A DNA stretch of 64,000 nucleotides from Cynocephalus volans (Eukaryota > Chordata > Mammalia > Dermoptera > Cynocephalidae): contig NC_084472.1 in NCBI RefSeq assembly GCF_027409185.1, positions 46,487,427-46,551,426 on the forward strand. Direction: 5' to 3'. Of this stretch, positions 21,607-33,689 are shown piece after piece. Made by a program: the position numbers and the translations under genes. Position 1 is the stretch's first letter. Each line of letters starts with the position of its first letter. Under the pieces are notes generated by a model that was not told the DNA's origin, did no database searches, and saw only the letters and a program-made list of their open reading frames with translations.

Positions 21607-24600
21607 TTTCTTTTTTAAAATTTATTTTGTTTTTTTATTTTGTCAATATACAATGTGGTTGATTATTGTGGCCCATTACCGAAACCTCCCTCCCTCCTCC
21701 CTCTCCCCCCTCCCTCCCAACAACCTCATATCTGTTCGCTTGCCATATCGACTTCAAGGAATTGTAATTGTTGTGTCTTCTTCCCTCCCCCATCCATTTA
21801 TTTGTGTATCTATTTATTTTTAGCTCCCACAAATAAATGAGAATGTGATATTTCTCTTTCTGTGCTTGACTTGTTTCCCTTAATGTAATTCTCTCTAGGT
21901 CCATCCATGTCATTGCAAATGGCAGTATTTCATTCTTTTTTAGAGCAGAGTAGTATTCCATTGTGTAGATATACCACAGTTTCCATATCCACTCATCTGA
22001 TGATGGACATTTGGGCTGATTCCAACTCTTAGCTATTGTAAAGAGTGCTGCGATGAACACTGGAGAACAGGTATACCTTCAACTTGATGATTTCCATTCC
22101 TCTGGGTATATTCCCAGCAGTGGGATACCTGGGTCACATGGGAGATCTATTTGTAATTGTTTGAGGAACCTCCATACCATTTTCCATAGAGGCTACACCA
22201 TTTTGCAGTCCCACCAACAATGTATTAGAGTTCCTTTTTCTCTGCAACCTAACCAGCTTTATTATTCACATCTTTTGGATATTAGCCATCCTAACTGGGG
22301 TGAGATGGTATCCCAGTGTGGTTTTGATTTGCATTTCCCAAATGCTGAGTGATGTTGAGCATTTTTTCATGTGTCTGTTGGCCATTTGTATATCTTCCTT
22401 TGAAAAATGGCTATTTAGCTCTTTTGCCTATTTTTTAATTGGGTTACTTGTTTTTTTTTGTTGTAAAGTTGTTTCAGTTCCTTGTATATTCTGGATATTA
22501 ATCCTTTGTCAGATGTATATTTTGCAAATATTTTCTCCCACTCTGTTGGCTGTCTTTTGACTCTGTTAATTGTCTCTTTTGCTGTGCAGAAGCTTTTTAG
22601 TTTGATATAATCCCATTTGTTTATTTTTCCTTTGGTTGCCCGTACTTTTGGGGTCATATTCATGAAGTCTGTGTCCAGTCCTACTTCCTGAAGTGTTTCT
22701 CCTATGTTTTCTTTAAGAAGTTTTATTGTTTCAGGGTGTATATTTAATTCTTTAATCCATTTTAAGTTGACTTTAGTATATGGTGCGAGGTATGGGTCTA
22801 GTTTCATTCTCCTGCATATCAATATCCAGTTACCTAGCACCATTTGCTGAAGAGGCAGTCTCTTCCCCAGTGTATAGGGTTGGTGCCTTTGTCAAAGATC
22901 AGATGGCTGTAGGTATGTGGGTTGCTTTGGCTACGCGTGGTCTTTTGTTATTCCATATAAATGTCTGGATACTTTTTTCCATTTCTGAGAAAAATGTCTT
23001 TGGAATTTTGATGGGGATTGCATTGAATTTGTATATCACTTTGGGTAGTATGGACATTTTCACAATGTTGATTCTTCCAATCCAAGAGCATGGGATATCT
23101 TTCCATCTTCTTGTGTCCTCTTTAATTTCTCTCAGCAGTGGTTTGTAGTTCTCATTATAGAGATTTTTCACATCCTTGGTTAACTCTATTCCAAAATATT
23201 TTATTTGTTGGTGGCTATTGTAAATGTGCAAGCTTTCTTGATTTTTCTTTCTGCATGTTTACTATTGGAGAATAGAAATGCTACTGATTTTTGTGTGTTG
23301 ATTTTGTATCCTGCAACTTTGCTGAAATCATTTATCAACTCCAAGAGTTTTTTGGTAGAGGCTTTAGGCTGTTCGATTTATAGGATTATGTCATCTGCAA
23401 AGAGGGACAGTTTGACTTCATCTTTTCCAATCTAGATGCCATTTATTTCCTTCTCTTCTCTGATTGCTCTGGCTAGTACTTCCAACACTATGTTGAATAG
23501 GAGTGGTGAGAGTGGGCATCCTTGTCTAGTTCCTGTTCTTAAGGGAGAAGCTTTCGGCTTTTCCCCATTCAGGATGATATTGGCAGTGGATTTATCACAT
23601 ATGGCTTTAATTATGTTGAGATACTTTCCATCTATACCTAACTTGCAGTGAGTCTTTATCATGAAAGAGTGTTGAATTTTATCAAATGCTTTTTCAGCAT
23701 CTATAGAGATGATCATATGGTCCTTGTGTTTGAGTTTATTGATATGGTGTATCACATTTATTGATTTGCATATGTTGAACCAATCTTGCATCCCTGGGAT
23801 GAATCCCACTTGATTATGGTGTATGATTTTGTATATGTGTTGCTGTATTCTGTTAGCTAGTATTTTAGTGAGGATTTGTGTGTCTATATTCATCAAGGAT
23901 ATTGGCCTGTAGTTATCTTTTTTAGTTGTCTCTTTACCTGGTTTTGGTATCAGGGTGATGTTTGCTTCACAGAATGAGTTCGGGAGAATTGCCTCTGTTT
24001 CAATCTTTTGGAATAGTTTGTAGAGAATTGGTGTTAATTCCTCTTTGCATGCTTGGTAGAATTCTGCTGTGAATCCATCTGGTCCTGGGCTTTTCTTTAT
24101 TGGGAGCCTTCTGATAACAGCTTCAATATCCTTTATTGTTATTGGTCTGTTCAGATTTTCTACATCGTCTTGGCTCAGTTTTGGTAGTTTGTGTGTGTCC
24201 AGGAATTTATTCATTTCCTCCAGACTTTCAAATTTGTTGGCATATAGTTGTTTATAGTAGTTTCTAATGATTCCTTGCATTTCAGATATATCAGTTGTAA
24301 TATCACCTTTTTCATTTCTAATTTTTGTTATTTGGCTCTTCTCTCTCCTTTTTTTAGTTAGCTGTGCTAATGGCTTCTCAATTTTATTTATCTTTTCAAA
24401 AAACCAATTTTTCATTCATTGATCTTTTGTATTGTTTTTTGGGTTTCAATTTCATTAAGTTCTGCTCTGATCTTAATGATTTCTTTCCATCTGCTAAATT
24501 TGGGTTTGGATTGTTCTTGTTATTCTAGTTCTTTAATGTGAAGTATTAGGTTGTTCACTTGCCATCTTTCCATTCTTCTGAAGTAAGCATTTACTGAGAT

Positions 24601-25006
24601 AAATTTCCTCCTTAGTACTGCTTTTGCAGTGTCCCACAGGTTTTGGTATGATGTATCATTGTCTTCATTAGTTTCAATAAATTTTTTGATTTCCTGTTTG
24701 ATTTCTTCTTGGACCTATATGTCAGTAAGTAGAATGCTGTATAATTTCCATGTGTTTGTATAGTTTCCAAAATTTCATTTGTTATTGATTTCTAATTTTC
24801 ATCCATTGTGGTCTGAAAAAACACATGGGATAATTCCAATTTTTTTGAATTTGTTGAGACTTGATTTGTGACCTAACATGTGATCTATCCTGGAGAATGG
24901 TCCATGTGCTGAGGAGAATGAATATTCTGAGGTTGTTGGATGGAATGTTCTGTAGATATCTGCCAATTCCAATTGGTCTAGAGTGTTGTTTAGATCTTGT
25001 GTTTCT
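21607..25006 (-). mobile_element. L1-A, 3' part (ORF2 and 3'UTR), minus strand
   Basis: An L1 of younger appearance, read leftward, with a poly(A) remnant and G-rich 3'UTR tract near 21610-21720. ORF2 is broken into several frames: C-terminus 21635-22060, middle 22415-22843 and 22899-23231, RT at 23432-24415 with [19 protein letters not shown] and [10 protein letters not shown]. Compared with L1-B it lacks about 145 bases at about 22924. It stops at 25006, where L1-B was inserted, and continues at 31967. Confidence 0.92.
21640..22060 (-). pseudogene. L1-A ORF2 C-terminal fragment
   Basis: This frame carries the familiar L1 C-terminal block (SWNQPKCPSSDEW, YTMEYYSALKKNE, TWMDLERITLRE). It is separated from the rest of ORF2 by frameshifts and is not functional. 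Confidence 0.85.
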
Positions 25007-25193
25007 TTTTTTTATATACTTTTTTTAAAAAAATATTTTATTTTGTTGATATACATTGTGGCTGATTATTGCTCCCCATCACCAAAACCTCCCTCTCTAC
25101 TCCCTCCCCCCTCCCCCCCAACAATGTCCTTTCTGTTTGCTTGTCGTATCAACTTCAAATAATTGTGGTTGTTATATCTTCTCCCCCCCCCCG

Positions 25194-25229
<36 letters not shown>

Positions 25230-25362
25230 TTATATATTAATTTTTAGCTCCCACCAATAAGTGAGAACATGTGGTATTTCTCTTTCTGTGCCTGACTTGT
25301 TTCACTTAATATAATTCTTTCAAGGTCCATCAATGTTGTTGCAAATGGCAGTATTTCATTCG

Positions 25363-25395
<33 letters not shown>

Positions 25396-25722
25396 ATTTT
25401 GTCAATATACATTGTAGCTGATTATTGCTTCCCATCACCAAAACCTCCCTCCCTTCTCCCTCCCCCCCTCCCCCCCGACAATGTCCTTTCTGTTTGCTTG
25501 TTGTATCAACTTCAAATAATTGTGGTTGTTATATCTTCTTCCCCCCCCCCCCGGTTTGTGTGTGTGTGTGTATGTGTGTGTGTGAATTTATATATTAATT
25601 TTTAGCTCCCTCCAATAAGTGAGAACATGTGGTATTTCTCTTTCTGTGCCTGACTTGTTTCATTTAATATAATTCTCTCAAGGTCCATCCATGTTGTTGC
25701 AAATGGCAGTATTTCATTCGTT
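25007..25722 (-). repeat. Tandem duplicate of the L1 3' end
   Basis: The block from the T-run through the polypurine tract, the C-run with (GT)n, and on to 'gcagtatttcattcg' occurs at about 25007-25361 and again at about 25362-25722. The second copy starts with a fresh T-run of about 27 bases. Each copy is therefore an L1 3' end with its own tail. This is either a tandem duplication or a short 5'-truncated L1 inserted into L1-B. Confidence 0.88.
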
Positions 25723-28700
25723 TTTATAGCTGAGTAGTATTCCATTGTGTAGATGTACCACATTTTCCGTATCCACTCATCTGATGATGGACATTTGGGC
25801 TGGTTCCAACTCTTGGCTATTGTAAAGAGTGCTGCGATGAACATTGGGGAACAGGTATACCTTCGACTTGATGATTTCCATTCCTCTGGGTATATTCCCA
25901 ACAGTGGGATAGCTGGGTCATATGGTAGATCTATCTGCAATTGTTTGAGGAACCTCCATACCATTTTCCATAGAGGCTGCACCATTTGCAGTCCCACCAA
26001 CAATGTATGAGAGTTCCTTTTTCTCCGCAGCCTCGCCAGCATTTATCGTTCACAGTCTTTTGGATTTTAGCCATCCTAACTGGAGTTAGATGGTATCTCA
26101 ATGTGGTTTTGATTTGCATTTCCCGGATGCTGAGTGATGTTGAGCATTTTTTCATATATCTGTTGGCCATTTGGATATCTTCCTTAGAGAAATGCCTATT
26201 TAGCTCTTTTGCCCATTTTTTAATTGGGTTGCTTGTTTTCTTCTTGTACAGTTGTTTGAGTTCCTTATATATTCTGGATATTAATCCTTTGTCAGATATA
26301 TATTTTGCAAATATTTTCTCCCACTCTGTTGGTTGTCTTTTAACTCTTTTAATTGTTTCTTTTGCTGTGCAGCTTTTTAGTTTGATATAATCCCATTTGT
26401 TTATTTTTCCTTTGTTTGCCCATGCTTTTGGGGTCGTATTCATTAAGTCTGTGCCCAGTCCTATTTCCTGAAGTGTTTCTCCTATGTTTTCTTTAAGAAG
26501 TTTTATTGTTTCAGGGTGTATATTTAAATCCTTAATCCATTTTGAGTTGACTTTAGTATACGGCGAGAGGTATGGATCTAGTTTCATTCTCCTGCATATG
26601 GATATCCAGTTATCCCAGCACCATTTGCTGAATAGGCAGTCCCTTCGCCAGTGAATAGGCTTGGTGCCTTTGTCAAAGATCAGCTGACAGTAAGTGTGTG
26701 GGTTGATTTCTGGATTCTCTATTCTATTCCATTGGTCAGTGTGTCTGTTTTTATGCCAGTACCATGCTGTTTTGGTTATTATAGCTTTGTAGTATAGCTT
26801 AAAGTCAGGTAGTGTTATGCCTCCAGCTTTATTTTTTTTGCTCAGCATTGCTTTGGCTATGCGTGGTCTTTTATTGTTTCATATAAATGTCTGGATAGTT
26901 TTTCCATTTCTGAGAAAAATGTCTTTGGAATTTTGATGGGGATTGCATTGAATTTGTATATCACTTTGGGTAGTATGGACATTTTCACAATGTTGATTCT
27001 TCCAATCCAAGAGCATGGGATATCTTTCCATCTTCTTGTATGCTCTCTAATTTCTCTCAGCAGTGGTTTGTAGTTCTCATTATAGAGATTTTTCACCTCC
27101 TTGGTTAACTCAATTCCTAAGTATTTTATTTTTTTGGTGGCTATTGTAAATGGGCAGGCTTTCTTGATTTCTCTTTCTGCATGTTCACTATTGGAGAAAA
27201 GAAATGCTACTGATTTTTGTGTGTTGATTTTGTATCCTGCTACTGTGCTGAAATCATTTATCAATTCCAACAGTTTTTTTGTAGAGGTTTTAGGCTGTTC
27301 GATATATAGGATCATGTCATCTGCAAACAGGGACAGTTTGACTTCATCTTGTCCAATCTGGATGCCCTTTATTTCCTTCTCTTCTCTGATTGCTCTGGCT
27401 AGTACTTCCAATACTATGTTGAATAGGAGTGGTGAGAGTGGGTATCCTTGTCTAGTTCCTGTTCTTAAAGGAAAAGCTTTCAGCTTTTCCCCATTCAGGA
27501 TGATATTGGCTGTGGGTTTGGCATATATGGCTTTAATTATGTTGAGATACTTTCCCTCTATACCTAACTTGTAGAGGGTCTTTGTCATGAATGAGTGCTG
27601 AACTTTATCAAATGCTTTTTCAGCATCTATAGAGATGATCATATGGTCCTTGTGTTTGAGTTTATTAATATGGTGTATCACATTTATTGATTTGCGTATG
27701 TTGAACCAACCTTGCATCCCTGGAATGAATCCCACTTGATCGTGATGAATAATTTTACGTATGTGTTGCTGTATTCTGTTTGCTAGTATTTTAGTGAGGA
27801 TTTTTGCATCTATATTCATCAAGGATATTGGCCTGTAGTTTTCTTTTTTGGTTATATCTTTACCTGGTTTTGGTATCAGGATGATGTTTGCTTCATAGAA
27901 TGAGTTTGGGAGATTTGCGTCCGTTTCAATCTTTTGGAATAGTTTGTAAAGAATCAGTGTCAATTCCTCTTTGAATGTTTGGTAAAATTCTGCTGTGAAT
28001 CCATCTGGTCCTGGGCTTTTCTTTGTTGGGAGCCTTCTGATAACAGCTTCAATCTCCTTTATTGTTATTGGTCTGTTCAAATTTTCTACATCTTCACGGT
28101 TCAGTTTTGGGAGCTTGTGTGTGTCCAGAAATTTATCCATTTCCTCCAGATTTTCAAATTTGTTGGCGTATAGTTGTTTAAAGGAGTCTTGAATGATTCC
28201 TTGTACTTCAGATGAATCAGTTGTAATATCGCCTTTTTCATTTCTAATTTTTGTTATTTGAGTCTTCTCTCTTCTTTTTTTTGTTAGCCATGCTAATGGT
28301 TTGTCAATTTTATTTATCTTTTCAAAAAACCAACTTTTTGATTCGTTGATCTTTTGAATTGTTTTTTGGTTTTCAATTTCATTCAGTTCTGCTCTGATCT
28401 TAATGATTTCTTTCCGTCTGCTAACTTTAGGATTGGATTGTTCTTGTTTTTCTAGTTCTTTAAGGTGAAGTGTTAGGTTGTTCACTTGCCATCTTTCCAT
28501 TCTTCTGAAGTGAGCGTTTAATGCAATAAATTTTCCCCTCAATACTGCTTTTGCAGTATCCCACAGGTTTTGGTATGATGTATCATTGTTTTCATTAGTT
28601 TCAATAAATTTTTTGATTTCCTGCTTGATTTCTTCTTGGACCCATATGTCATTAAGTAGAATGCTGTTTAATTTCCATGTGTTTGTATAGTTTCCAGAGT

Positions 28701-29424
28701 TTCGTTTGTTATTAATTTCTAGTTTTAATCCATTGTGGTCTGAGAAGATACTTGGGATAATTCCAATTTTTTTGAATTTATTGAGACTTGATTTGGGACC
28801 TAATATGTGATCTATCCTGGAGAATGATCCATGTGCTGATGAGAAAAATGAATATTCTGAGGTTGTTGGGTGGAATGTTCTGTAGATATCTGCCAATTCC
28901 AATTGGTCTAGAGTCTTGTTGAGATCTTGTGTTTCTCTACTGATTCTTTGCCTAGATGATCTGTCCAATATTGACAGTGGGCTGTTCAGGTCCCCTGCTA
29001 TTATGGTATTAGTGTCTATTTCCTTCTTTAGGTCTAATAGAGTTTGTTTTATAAATCTGGCTGCTCCACCATTGGGTGCGTACATATTTATGATTGTTAT
29101 GTCTTCTTGATGGATCAGTCCTTTTATCATTAAGTAGTGTCCCTCATTGTCTGTTTTTATGGTTTTTAGTTTAAAGTCTATTTTGTCAGATATAAGAATA
29201 GCTACTCCAGCTCGTTTTTCTTTTCTGTTTGCATGGTAAATCTTTTTCCATCCTTTCACTCTTAGTCTGTGTGAATCTTTATGGGTGAGGTGGGTCTCTT
29301 GTAGGCAGCATATAGTTGGGTCCTGCTTTTTGATCCAGTCAGCCAGTCTGTGTCTTTTAATTGGGGAATTTAAGCCTTTTACATTAAGAGTTGTTATTGA
29401 AAGGTGTTGATTTATTCCTAGCAT
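25602..29424 (-). pseudogene. L1-B ORF2: endonuclease, RT, C-terminal Cys region
   Basis: About 1,270 codons in total, the usual L1 ORF2 length. The first 855 codons (29424 to 26857) are open: an endonuclease at the start ([27 protein letters not shown]), then RT with [29 protein letters not shown] and the catalytic FADD at residue 700 (about 27316-27327). A loss of one base just before 26857 breaks the frame. The next frame (26848 to 25931) holds the Cys-rich [18 protein letters not shown] segment, and a second shift near 25990 moves to the last frame with MYIYTMEYYSA-like sequence. ORF2 normally performs target-primed reverse transcription. This copy cannot make it in one piece. Confidence 0.92.
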
Positions 29425-29618
29425 TTTATTGGTTGTTTGGTTGTCTTAGGTGTCTTTTGTTCCTTGCTTTCTGATTTACTGTTTGTTTTCTGTGTTTGTT
29501 GGTTCCTTAGGTTGTAGATAGTGTTTTTGTTAGCTTGTTTTCTCTTCATGAATGCCATTTTTATTATACTAGCGGGTTTAGATTTTTCTTGGGTTTTTAT
29601 GGCAGTGGTAGTTATTTT

Positions 29619-30118
29619 TCAGGAACCAAACCCAGTACTCCCTTGAGGATTTCTTGTAAGGGTGGTCGTGTGGTAGTGAACTTCTGCAGTTTTTTGTTTG
29701 TCTGAGAAATATACTATTTGCCCCTCATTTCGGAAGGATAGCCTTGCAGGGTAGAGTATTCTTGGCTGGCAATCTTTGTCTTTTAGTATTTTGAAAATAT
29801 CATCCCATTCCTTTCTAGCTTTTAGGGTTTGTGATGAAAAGTCTGATGTTAACCTGATTGGGGCTCCCTTATAGGTGATTTGACGCTTCTCTCTTGCAGC
29901 TTTTAAGATTCTCTCTTTGTCTCTGAGTTTTGCCAATTTGACTATGACATGTCTTGGAGAAGGTCTTTTTGGGTTGAATACATTTGGAGATCGTTGAGCT
30001 TCCTGGATCTGAAGATCTGTGATTTTTCCTATACCTGGGAAGTTTTCTGCCACTATTTTGTTGAATATGTTTTCAATGGAATCTCCATTTTCCTCCCCTT
30101 CTGGAATACCCATGACTC

Positions 30119-30150
<32 letters not shown>

Positions 30151-30807
30151 GTCTTTTTGTGACCGGTAAGGGGATTGCAACCCTTGGCTTGGTGTCGCCC
30201 ACACCGCGCTCACCGGCCATTCCTATACAGGATCCGAACCCGCGGCGGGAGCGCCTGCTGCACTCCCAAGCGCTGCACTCTCCTGAGTGCGCCACAGGGC
30301 CGGCCCAATGACTCGGATATTTGAGTGCTTAAGGTTGTCTGATATCTCTCTCAGATTTTCTTCAATGTCCTTGATTCTTTTTTCTTTCTTTTTGTCTGCT
30401 TGTGTTATTTCAAACAGCCCATCTTCAAGTTCAGAGGTTCTCTCTTCAACTTCGACAAGCCTGCTGGTTAAACTCTCCGTTGTGTTTTTTATTTCGCTGA
30501 ATAACTTCTTCAGTTCAGCAAGTTCTGCTACATTTTTTTTCAGGACATTGATTTCCTTGTACATTTCCTCTTTCAGATTCTGTATACTTTTCCTCATTTC
30601 ATCATGATGTCTAGCTGAGTTTTCTTGTATCTCATTCAGTTTCCTTAGAATTATCACTCGAAATTCCTTATCAGTTATTTCAAGGGCTTCTTGTTCTATA
30701 GGATCTAGAGTTTGAGATTTATTAAGTTTTGGTGGTGTACTTTCTTGATTTTTTGTATTTCTGGTATCTTTTTTTTGGTGTTTATTCATTGTGGCAGGGG
30801 GTTTCAC
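29619..30807 (-). pseudogene. L1-B ORF1, split by a t-SINE
   Basis: ORF1 encodes the RNA-binding, coiled-coil trimer protein of L1. The N-terminal part (30807 to about 30308) begins MKPPATMNKHQKK and carries a long coiled-coil-like stretch (EINVLKKNVAELAELKK, SRLVEVEERTSELED). The C-terminal part (30121 to 29619) has the RRM/CTD signs NFPGIGKI, RSPNVFNPKR, RHVIVKLAKL and ITYKGAPIRL. The t-SINE at 30122-30306 lies between them and adds a stop. Without it the frame would be near the family length. Confidence 0.9.
30122..30306 (-). mobile_element. t-SINE dimer inside L1-B ORF1
   Basis: A T-run of about 30 is followed by two linked tRNA-Ile-like units on the minus strand. The left unit (in SINE sense) begins 'gggccggccctgtggcgcac' and the second ends 'caatccccttaccggtcac'. 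A duplication of atgactcggat flanks it (near 30111-30121 and 30307-30317). Youngest layer of the insertion stack. Confidence 0.9.
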
Positions 30808-31966
30808 AGTCCACCGGTTTGAGACTAATGACTAACTAGGATGTTGCTGTGGTTGCCAATTTGGTATGGCTCCCTCCGTGACTGCTCAGTTGGCCTCTAG
30901 TGCCTTGTGTGTGTGGTTGCCTCGGGTCTTGGGCTTCTCCGGGGAGCCACCTTTCTGGTCAGCTTGGACTCTGCTGGGCTAGTGGATCACGTACCACAGG
31001 GTATGTGATCTCTGTTGAGCTTTCACTTCCTGTGCAGGACTTCTCCCTGTTCCGTGTGCTCTGGCCCAGGCTGTTAGATCGTGCAGTGGCGACCCCACCG
31101 GGTGTGTGGTTTCTGTCGAGTCTCCGCCTCCCTGTCCGCACGTCTCCCCACTCTGTGCGCACTGTGCTGGGCTGGGTCATGTCTTCTGCACCCCTCATCT
31201 ATCAGCTGGGCCTTCAAGACCCTGCTTGGCACCGCCTCGCCCAGGAAGTCTACCAGGTTTCTGCTAGGCACAGACGACTGGTCTCTCTGGGTGCCTTTGT
31301 AGCACTATGTAGATCTTTCTCGGGTCTTGTTCACCTTTGTATCCCCCCAGTATAAACCGAGTCTAGCGCCCACCTGCAGCCTGGTCTCCGGCAGGTTCTA
31401 GCGGATCTGGGAACTCTCCTACCACACTATTTCCAACCAGAAATTCGTTAGGCTTTTTTCCAAACTGGTGGCCGCAGAGATCGTATCTGCCTCCCAGTTA
31501 CAGGGAGTTTACCTGGGGCAGGTGTCCAGGGTGTGGTGGAGTGACAGTCGGCCCGCCCGTACTTCCTTGCCCTCCCGACACTGGCCGGGGACGCCCCCCG
31601 CCACCAGCCCCGCCAGAGAACCGCGGAGGGAGTGGGAGCGGAGGCCAGTCTGCAGGCTCCGGAAAGCCCCGCGCCAGGGCGAGCAAGTGGGATGGCTCAG
31701 TGATGGCCGAGCAGGGCGGAGCTGCCTGCACCTGGGAAAATGGAGGCAGCACCGGGGCGGTGAGTGGCCTGGTGGTGCAGGCAGGAGCCGCGTGGGCATC
31801 CACCCCCCGAACAGAGCTGTGCCAGGAGTGACTCACAGTGCTGTGCCAGGTTGGGCGCTCGCTCTGTCTCTGGTTTGCCGCCTTCCCCAGCTCTTGGCCG
31901 CCGCTGCCTCAGGCCGCTCAGTCATGGCGCGGCTTGGGCGTTCCCAGGAATCTTCTTTAATCTTCT
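30808..31966 (-). promoter_or_regulatory. L1-B 5'UTR, CpG-rich promoter region
   Basis: The 1.16 kb before ORF1 is far richer in CpG than its surroundings, especially 31540-31950. By analogy with other L1 5'UTRs this is the internal RNA polymerase II promoter. Frames on both strands here (for example 31468-31968) are a consequence of high GC and are not genes. Start-site position is not evident from sequence. Confidence 0.7.
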
Positions 31967-32246
31967 AGAACTTGTGTTTCTCTACTGATTCTTTGCCTAG
32001 ATGATCTGTCCAATATTGATAGTGGGATGTTCAGATTCCCTGCTATTATGGTATTAGTGTCTATTTCCTTCTTTAGGTCTAATAGAGTTTGCTTTATAAA
32101 TCTGGCTGCTCCAACATTGGATGCTTATATATTTATGATTGTTATGTCTTCTTGATGGATCAATCCTTTTACCATTATGTAGTGGCCCTTATTATCTCTT
32201 TTTATGGTTTTTAGTTTAAAGTCTATTTTGTCAGATATAAGAATAG

Positions 32247-32468
32247 CTACTCCAGCTCATTTTTCATTTCTGTTTGCATGGTAAATCTTTTCCATCCTTT
32301 CACTTTTAGTCTATGTGAGTCTTTATAGGTCAGGTGGGTGTCTTGAAGGCAGCATATAGTTGGGTCCTCCTTTTTAATCCAGTCAGCCAGTCTGTGTCTT
32401 TTGTTTGGGGAATTTAATCCTTTTACATTAAGAGTTGTTATTGAAAAGTGTTGATTTACTCCTAGCAT
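32247..32468 (-). pseudogene. L1-A ORF2 N-terminal endonuclease fragment
   Basis: About 73 codons starting MLGVNQHFSITTLN, then a frameshift shortly after KGWKRF. This joins in meaning to the RT part at 23432-24415, the two now lying about 8 kb apart. Confidence 0.85.
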
Positions 32469-32854
32469 TTTATTGACTTTTGTTTGGATGTCCTATGTGT
32501 CTTTTGTTCCTTTCTTTCTGATTTACTGTTTGTCTTCCTTATTTGTTGGTTTCTTGGGTTGTAGATAAACTTTTTTTTTTCTTCATTGTTGGCATTTTAA
32601 TTTTACTAGTGGGTTTTGATTTTTCTTGAGTTTTTATGGCAGTGGTAGCTATTTTTCAGGTATCAAACCCAGTACTCCCTTGAGAATTTCTTGTAAGGGT
32701 GGTCATGTAGAAGTGAACTCCCTCAGTTTTTGTGTGTCTGAGAAATATACTATTTGCCCTTCATTTCAGAAAGATAGCCTCACAGGGCAGAGTATTTTGG
32801 CTGGCAATCTCTGTCTTTTAGTATTTTAAATATATCATCCCATTCCTTTCTGGC

Positions 32855-33600
32855 TTATAGGGTTTGTGATGAAAAGTCTGATGTTAGTCTGATTGGGGCT
32901 CCCTTATAGGTGATTTGACACTTCTCTCTTGCAGTTTTTAAGATTTTCTCTTTGTCTTTGAGTTTTGCCATCTTGACTATAACATGTCTTAGAGAAGACC
33001 TTTTTGGGTTGAATACAGTTGGGGATCTTTGAGCTTCCTGAATCTGATGATCTGTGTCTTTTCCCATACCTGGGATGTTTTCTGCCACTATTTTGTTGCA
33101 TATGTTTTCAATGCAATCTCCTTTTTCTTCCCCTTCTGGAATACCCATGACTTGGGTATTTGAGCGTTAAGGTTGTCTGATATCTCTCTTACATTTTCTT
33201 CAATGTTTTAAATTCTTTTTTCTTTGTCTCCCTGTGTTGTTTCAAACAGCCCATCTTCAAGGTCAGAGTTCTCTGCAAGCCTGCTGGTTAAACTGTTGTA
33301 TTTTTTATTTCGATGAGTAAATTCTTCAGCTTCGCAAGCTCTGCTACATTCTTTTTCAGAGCATTGATTTCCTTCTATATTTCTTCTTTCAGGTCTGGTA
33401 TACTTTTCCTTGTTTCTTTGTGTTGTATAGGTGAGTTTTCTTGTATCTCATTTAGTTTTCTTAAAATTATTACTCGAAATTCCTTGTGAGACATTTCAAG
33501 GGCTTCTTGTTCTATAGGATCTAGGGCTTGAGTGTTATTACCCTTTGGTGGTGTACTTTCTTGATTTTTCATATTTCTGGTATCTTTCCTTTAATGTTTA
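32855..33600 (-). pseudogene. L1-A ORF1 remnants
   Basis: Two frames: 33375-33572 for the N-terminal region and 32855-33148 for the RRM/CTD region. The coiled-coil part between them is shortened and out of frame. Confidence 0.8.
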
Positions 33601-33689
33601 ATCATTGTGGCATGGGATTTTATGGTCCACTGGTTCAACACTATTGTCTGGCTAGGATGCTGTGGTGCTGCCAATTTGGCATGGCTGCC

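Larger units (their letters stand above)
25007..31966 (-). mobile_element. L1-B, full-length L1 inserted into L1-A
   Basis: A near-complete LINE-1 on the minus strand: 5'UTR 30808-31966, ORF1 29619-30807 (split by a t-SINE), ORF2 25602-29424, then the 3'UTR. A 15-base target-site duplication with one mismatch (agatcttgtgtttct at 24992-25006; agaacttgtgtttct at 31967-31981) shows it landed inside ORF2 of L1-A. Its 3' end is present twice (25007-25361 and 25362-25722). The relatively intact ORFs suggest it is among the youngest large insertions here. It is not active as it stands. Confidence 0.93.

Noticed and set aside
26000-28200. Plus-strand frames such as 27101-27574 across the L1 elements
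   Set aside because: These are antisense shadows of ORF2. The minus-strand frames carry the endonuclease and RT motifs.
31468-31988. Overlapping frames on both strands in GC-rich DNA
   Set aside because: The region is the 5'UTR of L1-B; high GC lowers stop-codon frequency and no protein motif is present.
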